Source of the DNA: Adiantum capillus-veneris
Lineage: Eukaryota; Streptophyta; Polypodiopsida; Polypodiales; Pteridaceae
Direction of reading: 5' to 3'
Length of the DNA: 64,000 nucleotides
Assembly: GCA_014529385.2 (NCBI GenBank)
Contig: CM043947.1
Location: 132,607,391-132,671,390, forward strand
The translations under genes and the position numbers were made by a program. The stretch's first letter is position 1; every line of letters starts with the position of its first letter. Under the pieces are notes generated by a model. It made no database searches and had not been told where the DNA came from. It saw only the letters and a list, made by a program, of their open reading frames with translations. Positions 31,341-41,949 of the stretch are shown piece by piece.

Positions 31341-32540
31341 TCAATCTGTCAGGACATCGGCTTCAAATTCATTTGATAGCCAAGCAGATGCAAACATTTG
31401 CTTGAAGTAAACCCAAGTGGCGGGTGCCTGTCCTTGCATTAACAATGTCGTCCACCATGTAAGCGCATTGTCCTTTAAGAAAGTGGCAGCTTTCCTGACC
31501 TTCGAGGCCTCTGTAAAATTCCCTCCCGCATAAGCTGTATCAAACTGCTGGAGAAAAGTGAGTGCCTTTGTCTTGTCCTCGAAACCACTGAAGGTACTGA
31601 ACTTTACTACTGCACCACCTTCTTTGTAAGCCTTCGGCTTCTCTAGTGCCCCCAAGTTGTCATACGGGATGGTCTGCAACATGGACACTGTACTAGGCAT
31701 GATCGGCACGCCTTGGCCATTCACATTTTGCGTCAGAGGTGCGATATCTGGCTGCTGTCCAGAAAAACCAGCCATGCCAAAATGACCCTGTGGCACCCCA
31801 AACTGGCCCTGGTTGCCGTGGAAACCTTGCTGCATGCCGATAGTACCATACACGGGGTTTGGCATGATGCCTTGCATACCCCCGAACACTATTCCTGGCA
31901 TGTACGGCTGACTTCCAGACGCATAACCAGCCATACTTTGGAACACTGATCCACCCCCGAAATACCCAGGATGTACCGTGGGTGATGGAAAAACTGAGTG
32001 CATAGCCTGGTATCCAGCTCCCTGTCCATTCAAGACAGCATGCTGGCTCTGAAAGGTGGCGGACTGAACTGGCATAACCTGTGGAATAGGCGTTCTAGCC
32101 ACCTGCTCAAGCACGGGAGGAACCTGCTTTGGAGCCCCCGACTCCGCAACATGCGAGTGTTCCCTTTCCTCCTGCGCCTCATGAAGTACCTGGGCTTGAG
32201 CTTCAACAAGCTCCGTACGCGGCGTAGGTTGCCTATTTTGCTGTTGCACTGGTGGGGCTTGCAAGAATTCCATAAACCTCGGATTCTGCACCGGCTGCGA
32301 AAAGACATTCACCGCGGCAACTAACTGAGTCTTAAACGCATCATCCTCAAGTTGCCCTGTCATAAAGCCCTGTACTACTGGAGGGACATTCACGTTGACA
32401 GGAGGTACAGACTGACGTGGCCGTGAGCTCTCGCCAATCTCAAAAACCATAGGAATCTCCTGCCTGTCCTTTGGAAAGGAACCCTCTTCCATAATTCCCT
32501 TCCCCTTGTCGGCCATAGTGTAATCCCCGTGTTCTTGCAC
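31341..32540 (-). pseudogene. Gypsy-A gag N-terminal part
   Basis: 399 codons. The likely start is ATG 32516 (MADKGKGIMEEG, also kept in Gypsy-B). A Pro/Gln-rich N-terminal half is followed by a Gly/Met/Gln-rich region ('GMQQGFHGNQGQFGVPQGHF') and the gag core 'VVKFSTFSGFEDKTKALTFL', 'DNALTWWTTLLMQGQAPATW'. It ends with TGA at 31341-31343 inside the core, at a position where related element E has Trp. The same codon is TAG in Gypsy-B. Gag forms the particle; the downstream frame continues without shift. Confidence 0.93.
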
Positions 32541-32598
32541 TGTGTGTCTTTACCCTTAACAATCCAGGCTCACTCTTTGAGGAAAAAGTGATTGATAT

Positions 32599-32614
32599 CC
32601 CGGCAACGGAACCA
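32599..32614 (-). other. Gypsy-A candidate primer-binding site
   Basis: Minus strand TGGTTCCGTTGCCGGG directly inside the LTR. It resembles the ...GTTGCCGGGG sites of many plant gypsy elements. The exact tRNA is not determined. Confidence 0.65.
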
Positions 32615-34092
32615 TGAAATCGGCCCGTAGGGCGGTAGGCGTTGGCTTTCACCCGAAATTCTTTACTTTAAACACACACACAGAGCACTTTGCAAAGAGA
32701 ACCTACGACGGGAGTTAACACTTGAATACACACACGGCTCGGAAGCTAGAATGCTCCGAGCAGACGCCGACAACCTGTAGGCCCCAAAATTGGCGCCCCT
32801 TTCGGTATTTCTTTATTCTTTAGGAGGGTAAATTACAAGGTAAGGTCCTGGGAATCCTTCACGTGTATCCACCTAGATACCATTTGATTTGGCCAAATTT
32901 CGGCAACATAACAGTCCCAAAACTTGCGCGAAACCAATTCCCCTGCTGGAACTCACTTGCACTGGCGTATACCCTTTGATTCCTGCCCAAAAACAGTAAA
33001 TTCAGCACGCTGTATTTACTGGTTTTTGCCCTGTTTTCAGCCCCAAACAGTCCCCTAACTGTCCTTTGCCAGTGGGGCACGATTCCCAATGATCCTGGCG
33101 TCCGTACGGCTGAAAAACAGTGAATTTACAGCGCATACACAGCGCTGATTTTGCACCTGTACGGTGACGTTATGACCCTCACCAGTGCCTGCTTTGGAGC
33201 AGCAGTTAGCCACCCCTGTTCCTGCTCAAGGAGGCTCTTGCCTCAGCATAAAAGCGTGAACCCACACAACTGTACATCAGTCAAATGAGTAGCCCTCTTG
33301 TGGGGCATCACATAACTGCACGTAGGGGAGAGAGAGAGCAGTGTGTAATGTGCAGGGCATCATTCCTAGCACCACACTGTACATGAGAGGGAAAGGAAGC
33401 ATTCCATAGCTCTTAACCTGTGACAGGCTGCAAATGAGGCCTCTCCCAGCTTAAAAATCAGCGCCCATTTTGCTGCAAGAGGAAAGTTCACGAAAATGTG
33501 ACACTTCGTGCATTTTCAAGCATTTTCCCGTTTCGGGTTCGCCGCTTAAAAATATCCCAACCGACGCGTCAGTTGACTTCGCGGCAGAGTTATAAAATGT
33601 TCCCCTAGTCATACCGGAGGTAATGACGCGAACACATTTCCCGGCCCAAAATAGCACTTCCCTAAATTTTAGGAGATGCTTCCGTTGGGCTCCCACTGGT
33701 CTTCTGACCATCTATCCTCATTGGGACCGCATCCAAAAATGCAATGTGGCCCAACTGTCGGATACTTTTTGTTGGTAGACCCACCTTGACTTTACGCCTT
33801 AATTGAGTTCACTTCCTAGTATCCACCAACTTGCTAAGTGCGACGGGGGGACCTATATGATCTTGCTTTGAGCCTAGACATCCTCTTACCATACGAATTC
33901 CAGTGCCGATCACTTCCCGTCTGCGGGTGAATCTACCGTTCACATTGGCCATACAATGTCCGACCGTTTGCTACTTCAAAAAGAGGGTCTCAAAACAAAT
34001 AAAATAAACCCCATTGGAAAGAAACCAACAACCAAGGTTAGCAGTTGCCACATCTCTGTGACATGGTTAATAACTGCCACGTCCTCATGACA
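32615..34092 (-). repeat. Gypsy-A 5' LTR
   Basis: 1478 bp, pair of 25658-27135, no length difference. Shared block at 32780-32818. Confidence 0.96.
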
Positions 34093-34097
34093 CCTCC

Positions 34098-35301
34098 TAA
34101 AATTCCTTATTCTGCCTTTTCATTTCGAGTGAGCTTAGGTTTAGCAATTGTGTTAGCTTTACCCTTAGGTTCATTGGGAAAGTTGTTTTTTGAGAGACTA
34201 TTGGAAGATTGGTTAGAAGAGTTACTGCTCTTACCATTTTTACCGTTCTTACCGTTTTGAGGGTTCTGAGAAGTCTGAGAGGTACTTGTGGAAGTCTTGT
34301 TTTCCTTAGGCTTTCCCTTGTTGTGCTTCATCTCCTGTGCCAGAGCAATCTCTACCGCCTTGTTGAGATTGATTGGGCCGAGGACTTCAACATCAAATTT
34401 GATATAGTCGTCCAATCCGAAAATGAAAGCCTCCTTGCGCTCATCATCCGATTTGCGTAATTGGGTTCCGAGCTGCAAAACACGATTAGAGAAAAACATA
34501 ACTGGCATACCATTTTGCCTGAGACTGCGCCAATCGTCTTTCAACCGTGCTAGGTATTGTGGGGGCATAAACTGCGCCTTGAGCTTGTTTTGGAAGTCGC
34601 CCCAATTGAAAGAAAGGGGCGCGCTATCCTCGGCTTCCTCTAGGTGCGCGGTCAACTGTGGCTCTTGCTATGCATGGTAGCAATTTATGGCATCACTAGC
34701 AAGGTACATAGCTGCCGTCAAAACCTTGTTATTTCTTGTCTTCTTAGTTGTCGCAAAATAAGCATTAAATTGATGCAACCAAGAATGAATAATCGTAGCA
34801 TCATCTTACAATCATACTTATTGAACGTGATCTTCTCTTGACTGGGCTGTTGGAGTCCGAATCTCGGCTTGCGCCACTTGATGAACTATCAACATCTTTG
34901 GTTGGCTCAGACTTGGAGGTGAGAACTTGTCCGACCAACTCTTGCATGCATAGTTCTCTATGTGCCTCACCCTCTGCCTGTCTATCTTGGGCTGCCAAGC
35001 GCGCTTGCTCACGCTCACGCTCCAAGGTTTCTTGTCTGTTTTGGTGTTCAGGCTCCATGACTTCCTGTTGTTCTGCTTTTCTTTCTAGTTGTGCCATCGC
35101 AACGAGATTCGCTTCTTGTTGTTGTGCCATCATGTCCATCATCGACTTGACCAAAGCCTCCATAGGATTTGGTGCAAACCGTGGCGTAGATGGAGAAGGG
35201 CGAGGGTCAGGAAAACCTCCTAGTGGGGAAAATTCTTCTTCGCCACTTCCATGCTCATCACCTCCATGCGAAGTATCCATTCCACTTCGGGTAATGACCA
35301 T
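34098..35301 (-). pseudogene. A3 gag, main part
   Basis: Start at 35301 ('MVITRSGMDTSHGGDEHGSG'). The N-terminal and coiled-coil-like region is in frame 34801-35535. After a frame break and a TAG replacing Trp ('INCYHA-stop-QE' against 'INWYHAWQE' in A1) the core continues in 34107-34655: 'FQNKLKAQFMPPQYLARLKDDW', 'LNKAVEIALAQEMKHNKGK' and the Asn/Ser/Lys linker. The zinc-knuckle end lies on the far side of Gypsy-A at 25489-25657. Confidence 0.85.
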
Positions 35302-35725
35302 ACACTGAAGTCTTGGGTTCTTAAGTTCACGAGGAACTTGGGTTCTTGTGGGTCTTGGGTTCTTGAGGTTCTTGAGGTTCTCCAGGGTCTTGAGGTTCTT
35401 CTTTCGCTTGCAATCTATGCTAGAGAAGGATCTTCTCTTCACCCGAGTTCTTCTCTTTCCCGCGGGCTCACCCCTTGGCGGACTTGCGCTCACACCAAGG
35501 TTGCTTTTTCCCACCTGGCTGGCCGCTAAGTGCACGGTCCGCTCTCAATGAGTGAAAAGAGAAACAAGGGGAGGCTAGACAAGCTCTTATTTCTTGGGTT
35601 TCCTGTCACTCTTCAAAACACGATTAGGAATCGACACGCCCAAGAGGACTTGGGTTACATGCGACCGCAACAAGCAAAAAAAAAATTTGTGGTTCTTTCC
35701 TTGAGTGATACAGAACATTGCCAAA

Positions 35726-35737
35726 GCTCTGCTACCA
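35726..35737 (-). other. A3 primer-binding site
   Basis: Minus strand TGGTAGCAGAGC, one mismatch to the tRNA-iMet type, next to the LTR start at 35739. Confidence 0.88.
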
Positions 35738-35738
35738 A

Positions 35739-35902
35739 TGTAAGGTGCAACGGAAGTGAATGTTGAACTTTGCTGAAGATGAGTAATCCGAACTGTGCTC
35801 AAGGTTCCTTTTACTTACGGAAGGGAGAGCCTTCCGTTCCTTTAGTGAGAGGGTGCAATGGACACAAACAAAGTGGTGAACTCTGTGAATGAAGATGCTG
35901 AG

Positions 35903-35948
<46 letters not shown>

Positions 35949-36487
35949 ATACGACACTAGAATGTTGTCAAACCCTCCTCCGAAAGCCCCACTCTCTATG
36001 GAGAGAGGTCTACTATTGATTGCACAAATCTGTACAATGCTTTGGACTTGCCGACGATGTCAACGACGATGAGGATGACGGCGAGACGGGCTGAAATCTG
36101 AAAACGCTAATGGCTGAAATCTGCAAAACTTTATCTGCTGAATTTTGACTCTTTGACGATGACGACGGCGATGACGACAATGCAACGACGACGCGCTGAA
36201 AACGCAGATGCTGAAATCTGCATTTTCCGGGCTGAATCTGCAAACTACGCTGGATCTGACCATGCGGCGAGGATTTGCTGCGGGAAGGTGAGATCTGCGA
36301 GGTTTGGGACTTCTTCTACGGTGTCTAGGTGTTGACTGAAAACGCTGATGCGAACTAAGGTTCTGTTCTATAGAATCTGCAAAACGCTGAGGGGTTAGGC
36401 TGATCCGAAAACGCTAGGGGCTGATCTGGGTTCTTGTTGCAAAAACGCTAGGTCCTGTTGTCGCAAGGTGTATCTGCAATGCAAAAA
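35739..36487 (-). repeat. A3 5' LTR, truncated
   Basis: Starts TGTAAGGTGCAACGG and carries a (GA)n tract at about 35908-35944 and CTAGCGTTTT-type motifs. The U3 side is missing: at 36487 it jumps to a gag scrap related to element C. Confidence 0.85.
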
Positions 36488-36741
36488 GCAGTGCCATGCA
36501 ATGGTGGAAGTCTATAGCTTACCAAGCTGCACACTCCAAGGACTTTGCAAGCTCTCAAGAAAATTTTTTATTGAAGTTGCATGCCTTCATACATCTTCCT
36601 TCAGAGTGCAGCTTCTCGTAGAATGGTGTATCCTGAAATGCTTGCCACGGAAACCCTAGCAGATTACAATTTGAAATTTTTCGACATCTTTCATCAGGTG
36701 TCTTTTCTCGAATCGATAACCTTGGAGGTCCAATGTGATTG
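36488..36741 (+). pseudogene. Gag scrap related to element C
   Basis: Aligns with 53783-54030 of element C (CTTCGGAGTGCA/CTTCAGAGTGCA, TATCCTGAAATGCTTGCCA, CTTGGAGGT). The translation resembles 'YPEMLATETLADYNLKFFDI'. It ends at the LTR of element D, which is inserted into it. Confidence 0.75.
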
Positions 36742-37386
36742 TGTCACAAAGTGATGACATGGCATGGCCACTTGGGCCAAAGGGAGGTCCAAACCCTAGT
36801 GAAAGATGTGGATAAAGTTTTACCAACTTACACAGCCTAGACAAGAGGCTTAAATTAAAGAACTTGAAACTCATAAGTTGTACCAACGTACGGCACCCTA
36901 TACGAGGGGCCTAAAACCTATTTTAAAATAAAGCGAGACTCAATCATGTGGAGATGCTCACGTGGTAGTGCTGTATGGACGATCCACGATTTGTGCTAGC
37001 TGTTTGACGGGACACTTGTACGGATTTCCACGATTTGTGATGGCAGCTTTCGGCGCTAGGGTTTTGGTGCCAAGATGTTTTTGAACTTGATGCTTTTGGG
37101 GCTCTGCTTTTGGGCATCCCTTGTACTGTTTATAAGAGCCCGTGGGGCCTCACTCTGCAAAGCATCTGAACGTAGAGGACCCTAGGGAGTTGTACCTTGA
37201 TGTGATCAATAATAAAGAAATACCGAAAGGGACGCGAGTCTTTGGGGCTAGTGCTTTTGGATGCAGAACTCCTTTGTGCCATGAAGACTCTCTCTTTCTC
37301 CCTCTCTTTATTAAAGTTTAGTGATTTAGAAGTTTTTGTTCGTGTGTTGCTATTGATTTTTCGCTTGGAGTGTCAAGCGTGTTACA
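36742..37386 (+). repeat. Element D 5' LTR
   Basis: TGTCACAAAGTGATGAC to GTGTTACA, 645 bp. TATA-like GTTTATAAGAG at 37128-37138 is followed about 80 bp later by AATAAAG (37211) in the shared block. This places promoter and polyadenylation signal in the usual R-region order. Confidence 0.82.
37128..37138 (+). promoter_or_regulatory. TATA-like box of element D LTR
   Basis: GTTTATAAGAG upstream of the AATAAAG block at 37211. Inferred from spacing only. Confidence 0.5.
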
Positions 37387-37387
37387 G

Positions 37388-37400
37388 TGGTATCAGAGTA
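37388..37400 (+). other. Element D primer-binding site
   Basis: TGGTATCAGAGTA, the first 11 bases matching the tRNA-iMet type, one base after the LTR. Confidence 0.88.
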
Positions 37401-37559
37401 CATAAAGATTCTTCTATGGAGGATCTGATCCCTTCTACAACACATAAAAGATTCTCCTCGAGAATCTGACAGAGTAGACAAGTATTTTTGTGAAAGAATC
37501 TACACATCCCGACCCCGGACTCATTAGCCTCTCCCACCCTTCGTCCATCGCCATCAGGT

Positions 37560-38403
37560 GTGCTTCCAATTTCATCTCTCTGTCTTAAAGGGCATAAGCC
37601 ATAAAGAACCCAACATTACACATGAGTTCTTGCTAGAGAATCTGAAAGAGATAACACCTTTCAACGGGGAGGCGAAGAAAAGTCGAAATCCGGCGCGAGA
37701 ACTGAAGAAAAGAATGAAGTTTTGGGCAAATTTTCCATAGAGAAGTTTACCAAAGCGGAGTACAAGCATCAACTGCAAGTTGATGCTACGTGTGTGAAAA
37801 GATTAATCAAGTACTCCAAAGACCTGAGATTTGTGAAAAACCTGAAGAATCACCCAATGGATGAGATTCACGTGAGATGGCGAGAGGCCATTGATTCTCC
37901 TCTCAGGTCACGAAGAAAGCTGAAAGAAAAGCCGAGTGCAAAAAAGCGAAAGCTGTACTCACAGAGAGAGCTAGATAGAGTTGTTGAAAAGAAGATGAAC
38001 CAGATAATGAAAGTCTTGAAGCACTCTCGGAAGAAGAGGAAATAGTGGATTTCCCCGGTTATTTGGGCCAGAAGTCGAGTTTCGAGGTGCCAAGCAGATC
38101 CAAGAAGCATGCTCGTTTCGAGGACAACTCAGATTTTTCTTTGTCTTCAGAGAGTTCCGACAATTCATCATCCTCTAGTTCCAGAGAGGATGAGAAAAGA
38201 AGACGGAAGAAGCGGAGAAAAAGCAAGAAAAGCAGATTTCTGAAAAATTCTAGAAGGGCATGGAAGCTATCTAGCAGTTCGGAGGAGGAGAGCTCATCCT
38301 CTTCTGATAGTGAGAAAATGAGCAAGAAGACCAAGGAATTCAAGGAAGGGAGTCAGACCTTCAGGTTTGAGACGTTTTCAAGCTACCAGGACACCCATCG
38401 AGC
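37560..38403 (+). pseudogene. Element D gag, N-terminal part
   Basis: Frames 37558-37740, 37722-38045 and 38045-38488. The middle frame ('LRFVKNLKNHPMDEIHVRWREAI') matches E gag. The third begins 'MDFPGYLGQKSSFE' and carries a Ser/Glu-rich region alternating with a basic KRRRKKRRKSKKSR block, then the start of the gag core 'SQTFRFETFSSYQD'. The core is cut at 38403 by the solo LTR (duplication CGAGC) and resumes at 39524. At least two frame breaks or stops are present. Confidence 0.78.
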
Positions 38404-39523
38404 TGTCACGTGCACATCTAACCCTATGTGTACGAGGACAAGCTACTTCATGACATGGGTTCAGTTCAGTTCAGTCAGCCTAGATTAGGAAGTGTTCTGG
38501 CACTTTTGTGAGTCTGTTCGCAGACCGTGCATGTCCAGACACTTAGATTATATGCATATCCTCTGGTTGCACACAGCATGATCATCAGATTTCCATCAAA
38601 ACCCATCAAGAGCATTTTTACAGTCCATAGATCTATTTTCCCTATTTTAGCCAATTTTCACTTATTATTTTTAAGTGACTGTTGTTGGGAACTAGGTAGG
38701 GCAATTTTGATAAGCAAGTACATTAGAAACCTAGCGCTAGCACTTTTTGGCAGAAGAGGCAGCAGGAACCAAGGCCTAGCGTTATTCAGCCATTTCCAAG
38801 CCTGGCGTTTTTGCATTGCAGATCAGCCCCGGCATTGGCAGACACAACAGATCACTAGCGTTTCCACAGCAAGACAGGAATCAGCCCTAGCGTTTTTGCA
38901 TCAGCATGACCTACTAGCGTTTTGCAGGTTCATCGCGACAAGACCCCGAATAGCATCAGCGTTTTCAATTTTCAGCAGTCAGACACCCAGAGCAAGTCCC
39001 GAACCTCGCAGATCTCACCTTCCCGCAGCAGATCCTCATCGCACGGTCAGATCCATCGAAGTTTGCGGTTTCAGCCCGGAAAACGCAGATTTCAGCATCT
39101 GCGTTTTCAGTGCGTCGTCGTCGCCATCGACATCGTCATTGACATAGAGTCGGAATTCAACAGATAAAGATTTGCAGATTTCAGCCCATAGCGTTTTCAG
39201 ATTTCAGCCAGTCTCGTCGTCGACATCGTCGGCAAGTCCATGGCATTGTGGAGATATGTGCAATCAATAGTGGACTGCTCTCGCCATAGAGAGTGGGGCC
39301 TTCGGAGGAGGGTTTAACAACATTCTAGTGTCGTATTCTTCTCTCTCTATCTCTCAGTCTCAGCACCTTCATTCACAGTGTTTATCCACTTTGTTTGTGA
39401 TCACCTGCACTCTCTCACTAAAGGAACGGAAGGCTCTCCCTTTCGTAAGTAAAAGGAACCTTGAGCACAGTTCGGAGCACTCATCTTGAGCAAAGTTTAA
39501 CATTCGCTTCTGCGCACCTTACA
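38404..39523 (+). repeat. Solo LTR of family A inside element D gag
   Basis: Plus-orientation LTR: TGTCACGTG...GCACCTTACA, with CGAGC on both sides (38399-38403, 39524-39528). There is no internal region, so it results from recombination between the two LTRs. CTAGCGTTTT motifs at about 38735-38930. Confidence 0.93.
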
Positions 39524-40080
39524 CGAGCCCTTGAGTTTGTACATTAATTTGACGTTGCCTTCTCTGGAGGTCGGTCCACAGAACACTCCAAGGTGCTAAG
39601 GGCGGCATCTTACTTGAAAGGGACTGCACAGACATGGTGGTCTTTTGTGTTGTTACACAGAGAAGCATCTCCGACGTGGTTAAAATTCAAGAAAATTTTC
39701 ATGTCAATTTGGATACAAATATGAAAGGGATATCATCACGGTTTGGCATCATTTGAGAGTGACTAAGAAAGATACATTGGATGACTACTGCCAAAAAATT
39801 TTGAGATACTTATTTTCCAGTGTCTTCGTTTTGGAAGATTGCTTTGAGAAACCAGATTGAGCAGCTTTGGCTAAGGTTTGTCAAAAAGAGATTTGAGAGT
39901 ATTGTTTGGAATAGAAGTCTGACTCTATTCAAATACTTATAAGACATGCTAAGCAAGGATTTGGGTTGCATGCCGGCTCATTAACTTATCCTATGGATAG
40001 GGTAGTACCAACCTCATCAGGGCAAGTGTCTTCCAATAAGAGAATGAATCGGGGAAACCGGACGGCAGATATCACAGGAT
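39524..40080 (+). pseudogene. Element D gag, C-terminal part
   Basis: Gag core resumed after the solo LTR: coding for 'LRAASYLKGTAQTWWS' and 'SPTWLKFKKIFMS'-like sequence, then decayed text matching E gag 44870-45110 ('DTLDTYC.RFW' region). Many stops. No zinc knuckle or protease follows. Confidence 0.72.
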
Positions 40081-40159
40081 TCCAGAGCAGTGCGAGAATT
40101 AGCTAGTAGCGTATCCGAGGGTTCCGATGAACTAAGGGAAGAAGCAAGAGGAAAATTAT

Positions 40160-40340
40160 GAACCCAATGAAAAAGCCTCTTGAGAAGGGTCTTATCCACC
40201 TAAGTGCTTCACCTTATTGTTCGCCTGTGTTACTGGTTCTAAAGAAAGATGGATCTTGGAGAATATGCATTGATTATAGAGCTCTCAACAAATAACAGAT
40301 TTCCTATTCCCATGATCAATGATATGCTCGACACACTTTA
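40160..40340 (+). pseudogene. Element D reverse transcriptase fragment
   Basis: 'LEKGLI', '[17 protein letters not shown]' and 'CIDYRALNK', the start of gypsy RT, directly after gag. The protease (present in E at 45480-45800) is deleted. Confidence 0.8.
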
Positions 40341-40710
40341 TGTTAGATTCTTCATCTCCAAATGCCTCGCACCCTACCTACATGCTTCACGCACATCATG
40401 TGCATTGGCCCTTGGTTGTGGGTTGGCCACCCGTACACCTGTTGGACAAGGATCTTCAGGCACATTTAGGGTTTGCTTAGCACTTTGCTCGGTTGGACCT
40501 ATTCTGGTCCTTTTCCATTTTTTCCTCATTTATGGGTTTTTTGTGCATGGTTGTTGGGGCTTCTAGTCTGCCCTACCTACTCCCTATTCTCCTACATATA
40601 GGAGGGGGGGGGAAGCACTCTCCCATTCATATCTTGCCATCTTGTACACATCAGTTTTTGCCATATGGAGTTAATGCCAGCCTTTTCCATCTGTCTCGTG
40701 TGTCCATCGC

Positions 40711-40770
<60 letters not shown>

Positions 40771-40783
40771 ACTCAATGTGACA
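40341..40783 (+). repeat. Element G 5' LTR
   Basis: TGTTAGATTC...AATGTGACA, 443 bp, with a (CT)n tract at about 40714-40767. The start is inferred from TGTTAG at the point where D sequence ends. Confidence 0.7.
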
Positions 40784-40797
40784 TGGGATCAGAGCTC
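40784..40797 (+). other. Element G primer-binding site
   Basis: TGGGATCAGAGCTC, one mismatch to TGGTATCAGAGC in the first 12 bases, directly after the LTR. Confidence 0.8.
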
Positions 40798-40869
40798 TAG
40801 GCTTGGATCTGCCATCGCCTACACCTAGGAGGACACTGCGGAGATTTCCACCGCAAAGAAGTGCCTCGT

Positions 40870-41430
40870 CTTCCACTAGCGTTTTCCAGCGTTTTTGTTG
40901 GCAGCCCTAGCATTTTTGGTGACGAGCATCATCTTCTGCACCCTTTGCTAGCACCCTCCCTACTTTGCCTCATCGCCACCTGCTGCCTATCTTTTGCACC
41001 AACGTTTTTCCCCATCCTTGGCCTAGTGTTTTTTGTAGGAGGGACTCCCTTGCATCAACGTTTTTTCAGCCAGCCTGTGGATCTAGCGCTTTTGCAGGAT
41101 GGCAGCCCACTAATCTGCGTTTTTCAGCCCTAATCCCTAGCGTTTTTGGGTAGGACAGCAGCCAACATTCCTAGCATTTTTTGTGGTAGTCAGAACACCA
41201 TTGGACCAGCGTTTTTTAACCTTCACTTCAGCGTTTTCTTCTTGCCGATCTTGGATAGCCGGAGCCCCCTTCCTTGCCCCTTGGTCTTCCCGCTTGGAAG
41301 CTGAACAGTTGTGACTAATTGCCGGCGATTTCTTGACCTCTCCATTTTGCTGATTTTCAGCCTGTTTTGGTGCATTTACAGCCCTCACCTACCAACCTTG
41401 GCATCCGGTGTTTATCACCTGGCGTTTTTG
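40870..41430 (+). repeat. CTAGCGTTTTT motif array in the element G leader
   Basis: About ten to twelve dispersed copies of (C/T)AGCGTTTTT or close variants (for example 40877, 41085, 41140, 41205, 41424). The same motif in the same transcript sense fills the R-U5 part of family A LTRs. Confidence 0.8.
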
Positions 41431-41665
41431 CTCAAATACTTGCATTCCCGCAGTGTTTCGAGCTCTCTTTTGCTGCGATTTCAGTTTGGACAGCACTTCG
41501 ACTTTGCTTCATCGGCATCCCTTCGGGTTTCCCTTGCCTCTCCCATCGCATCCCCCTACTTCGCGGTCTTCTCGCGTTCTATCCGGCGTGGTTTTCCGAT
41601 CCTATCCTCACCTTTGCTTTTGATTTTACACACGAGACTTCTCTGCTGATTTTTTGTCTGTATCT

Positions 41666-41949
41666 ATGGCAACACTCCCAGCCATATCCATCTTTCCTCC
41701 CGACAAAAAGCTTGACGGCTCCAACTTTGTCATCTGGAAGATGGAGATCATCGTGATGCTTATGCAGTTTGACCTTTGGGACTGGCTTCTGCATCTGACC
41801 TTTGGGACTGGTGTGTCCCGACCTTGCTCCTGCATCTGGAACTCCTACATCGACATCATCAGCTATCACTTCCTCTGTAGTTACACGCGCTGGCTCCTCA
41901 TCTACTTCTTCTCATGGTACTGCTTCTGGCGGATCAGGTACTGTGGTTA
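41666..41949 (+). pseudogene. Element G gag N terminus
   Basis: Frame starting 'MATLPAISIFPPDKKLDGSN' followed by 'FVIWKMEIIVMLMQFDLWD', a typical copia gag start (K-L-D-G-S-N-F-x-x-W). A short tandem duplication (GACCTTTGGGACTGG twice, 41768-41812) follows and disrupts the reading. The frame then becomes Ser/Thr-rich until the A4 junction. Confidence 0.75.

Larger units (their letters stand above)
25658..34092 (-). mobile_element. Gypsy-A, full-length Ty3/gypsy chromovirus, nearly intact
   Basis: 8435-bp element with equal-length 1478-bp LTRs and a perfect CCTCC duplication (25653-25657, 34093-34097). One frame runs from 32540 to 27306 on the minus strand and encodes gag, protease, RT, RNase H, integrase and chromodomain in that order, with only three in-frame stops (31341-31343, 30012-30014, 29970-29972). 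By eye I count about 20 LTR mismatches (about 1.4%), so it is the youngest large insertion here. Confidence 0.97.
23903..36487 (-). mobile_element. A3, family A element, rearranged and split by Gypsy-A
   Basis: From left: 3' LTR (23903-25088), polypurine tract, 3' tail frame (to about 25330), a 146-bp inverted piece of the LTR U5 end (25343-25488), a gag zinc-knuckle piece (25489-25657), Gypsy-A, the rest of gag (34098-35301), leader, primer site (35726-35737) and a truncated 5' LTR (35739-36487). The gag halves on each side of Gypsy-A join at CCTCCTAAAATTCC, as in uninterrupted A1. Protease is lacking, replaced by the inverted piece. Confidence 0.82.
36742..40340 (+). mobile_element. Element D, gypsy chromovirus relative, internally deleted
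   Basis: 5' LTR (36742-37386), primer site, gag split by a solo family A LTR, then a short RT fragment ending about 40340 where copia G begins. Protease and most of pol are missing; gag passes almost directly into RT. Relatives are E (43709) and F1/F2 (58329-62665). Confidence 0.8.
40341..41949 (+). mobile_element. Element G, 5' end of a Ty1/copia element
   Basis: LTR, primer site, ~0.87-kb leader and gag N terminus on the plus strand; cut at about 41949 by family A copy A4. No 3' LTR is present in the window. Confidence 0.72.

Noticed and set aside
41579-41869. Minus-strand 96-codon frame over the element G gag
   Set aside because: The plus strand carries a recognisable copia gag start; the minus frame is its antisense.
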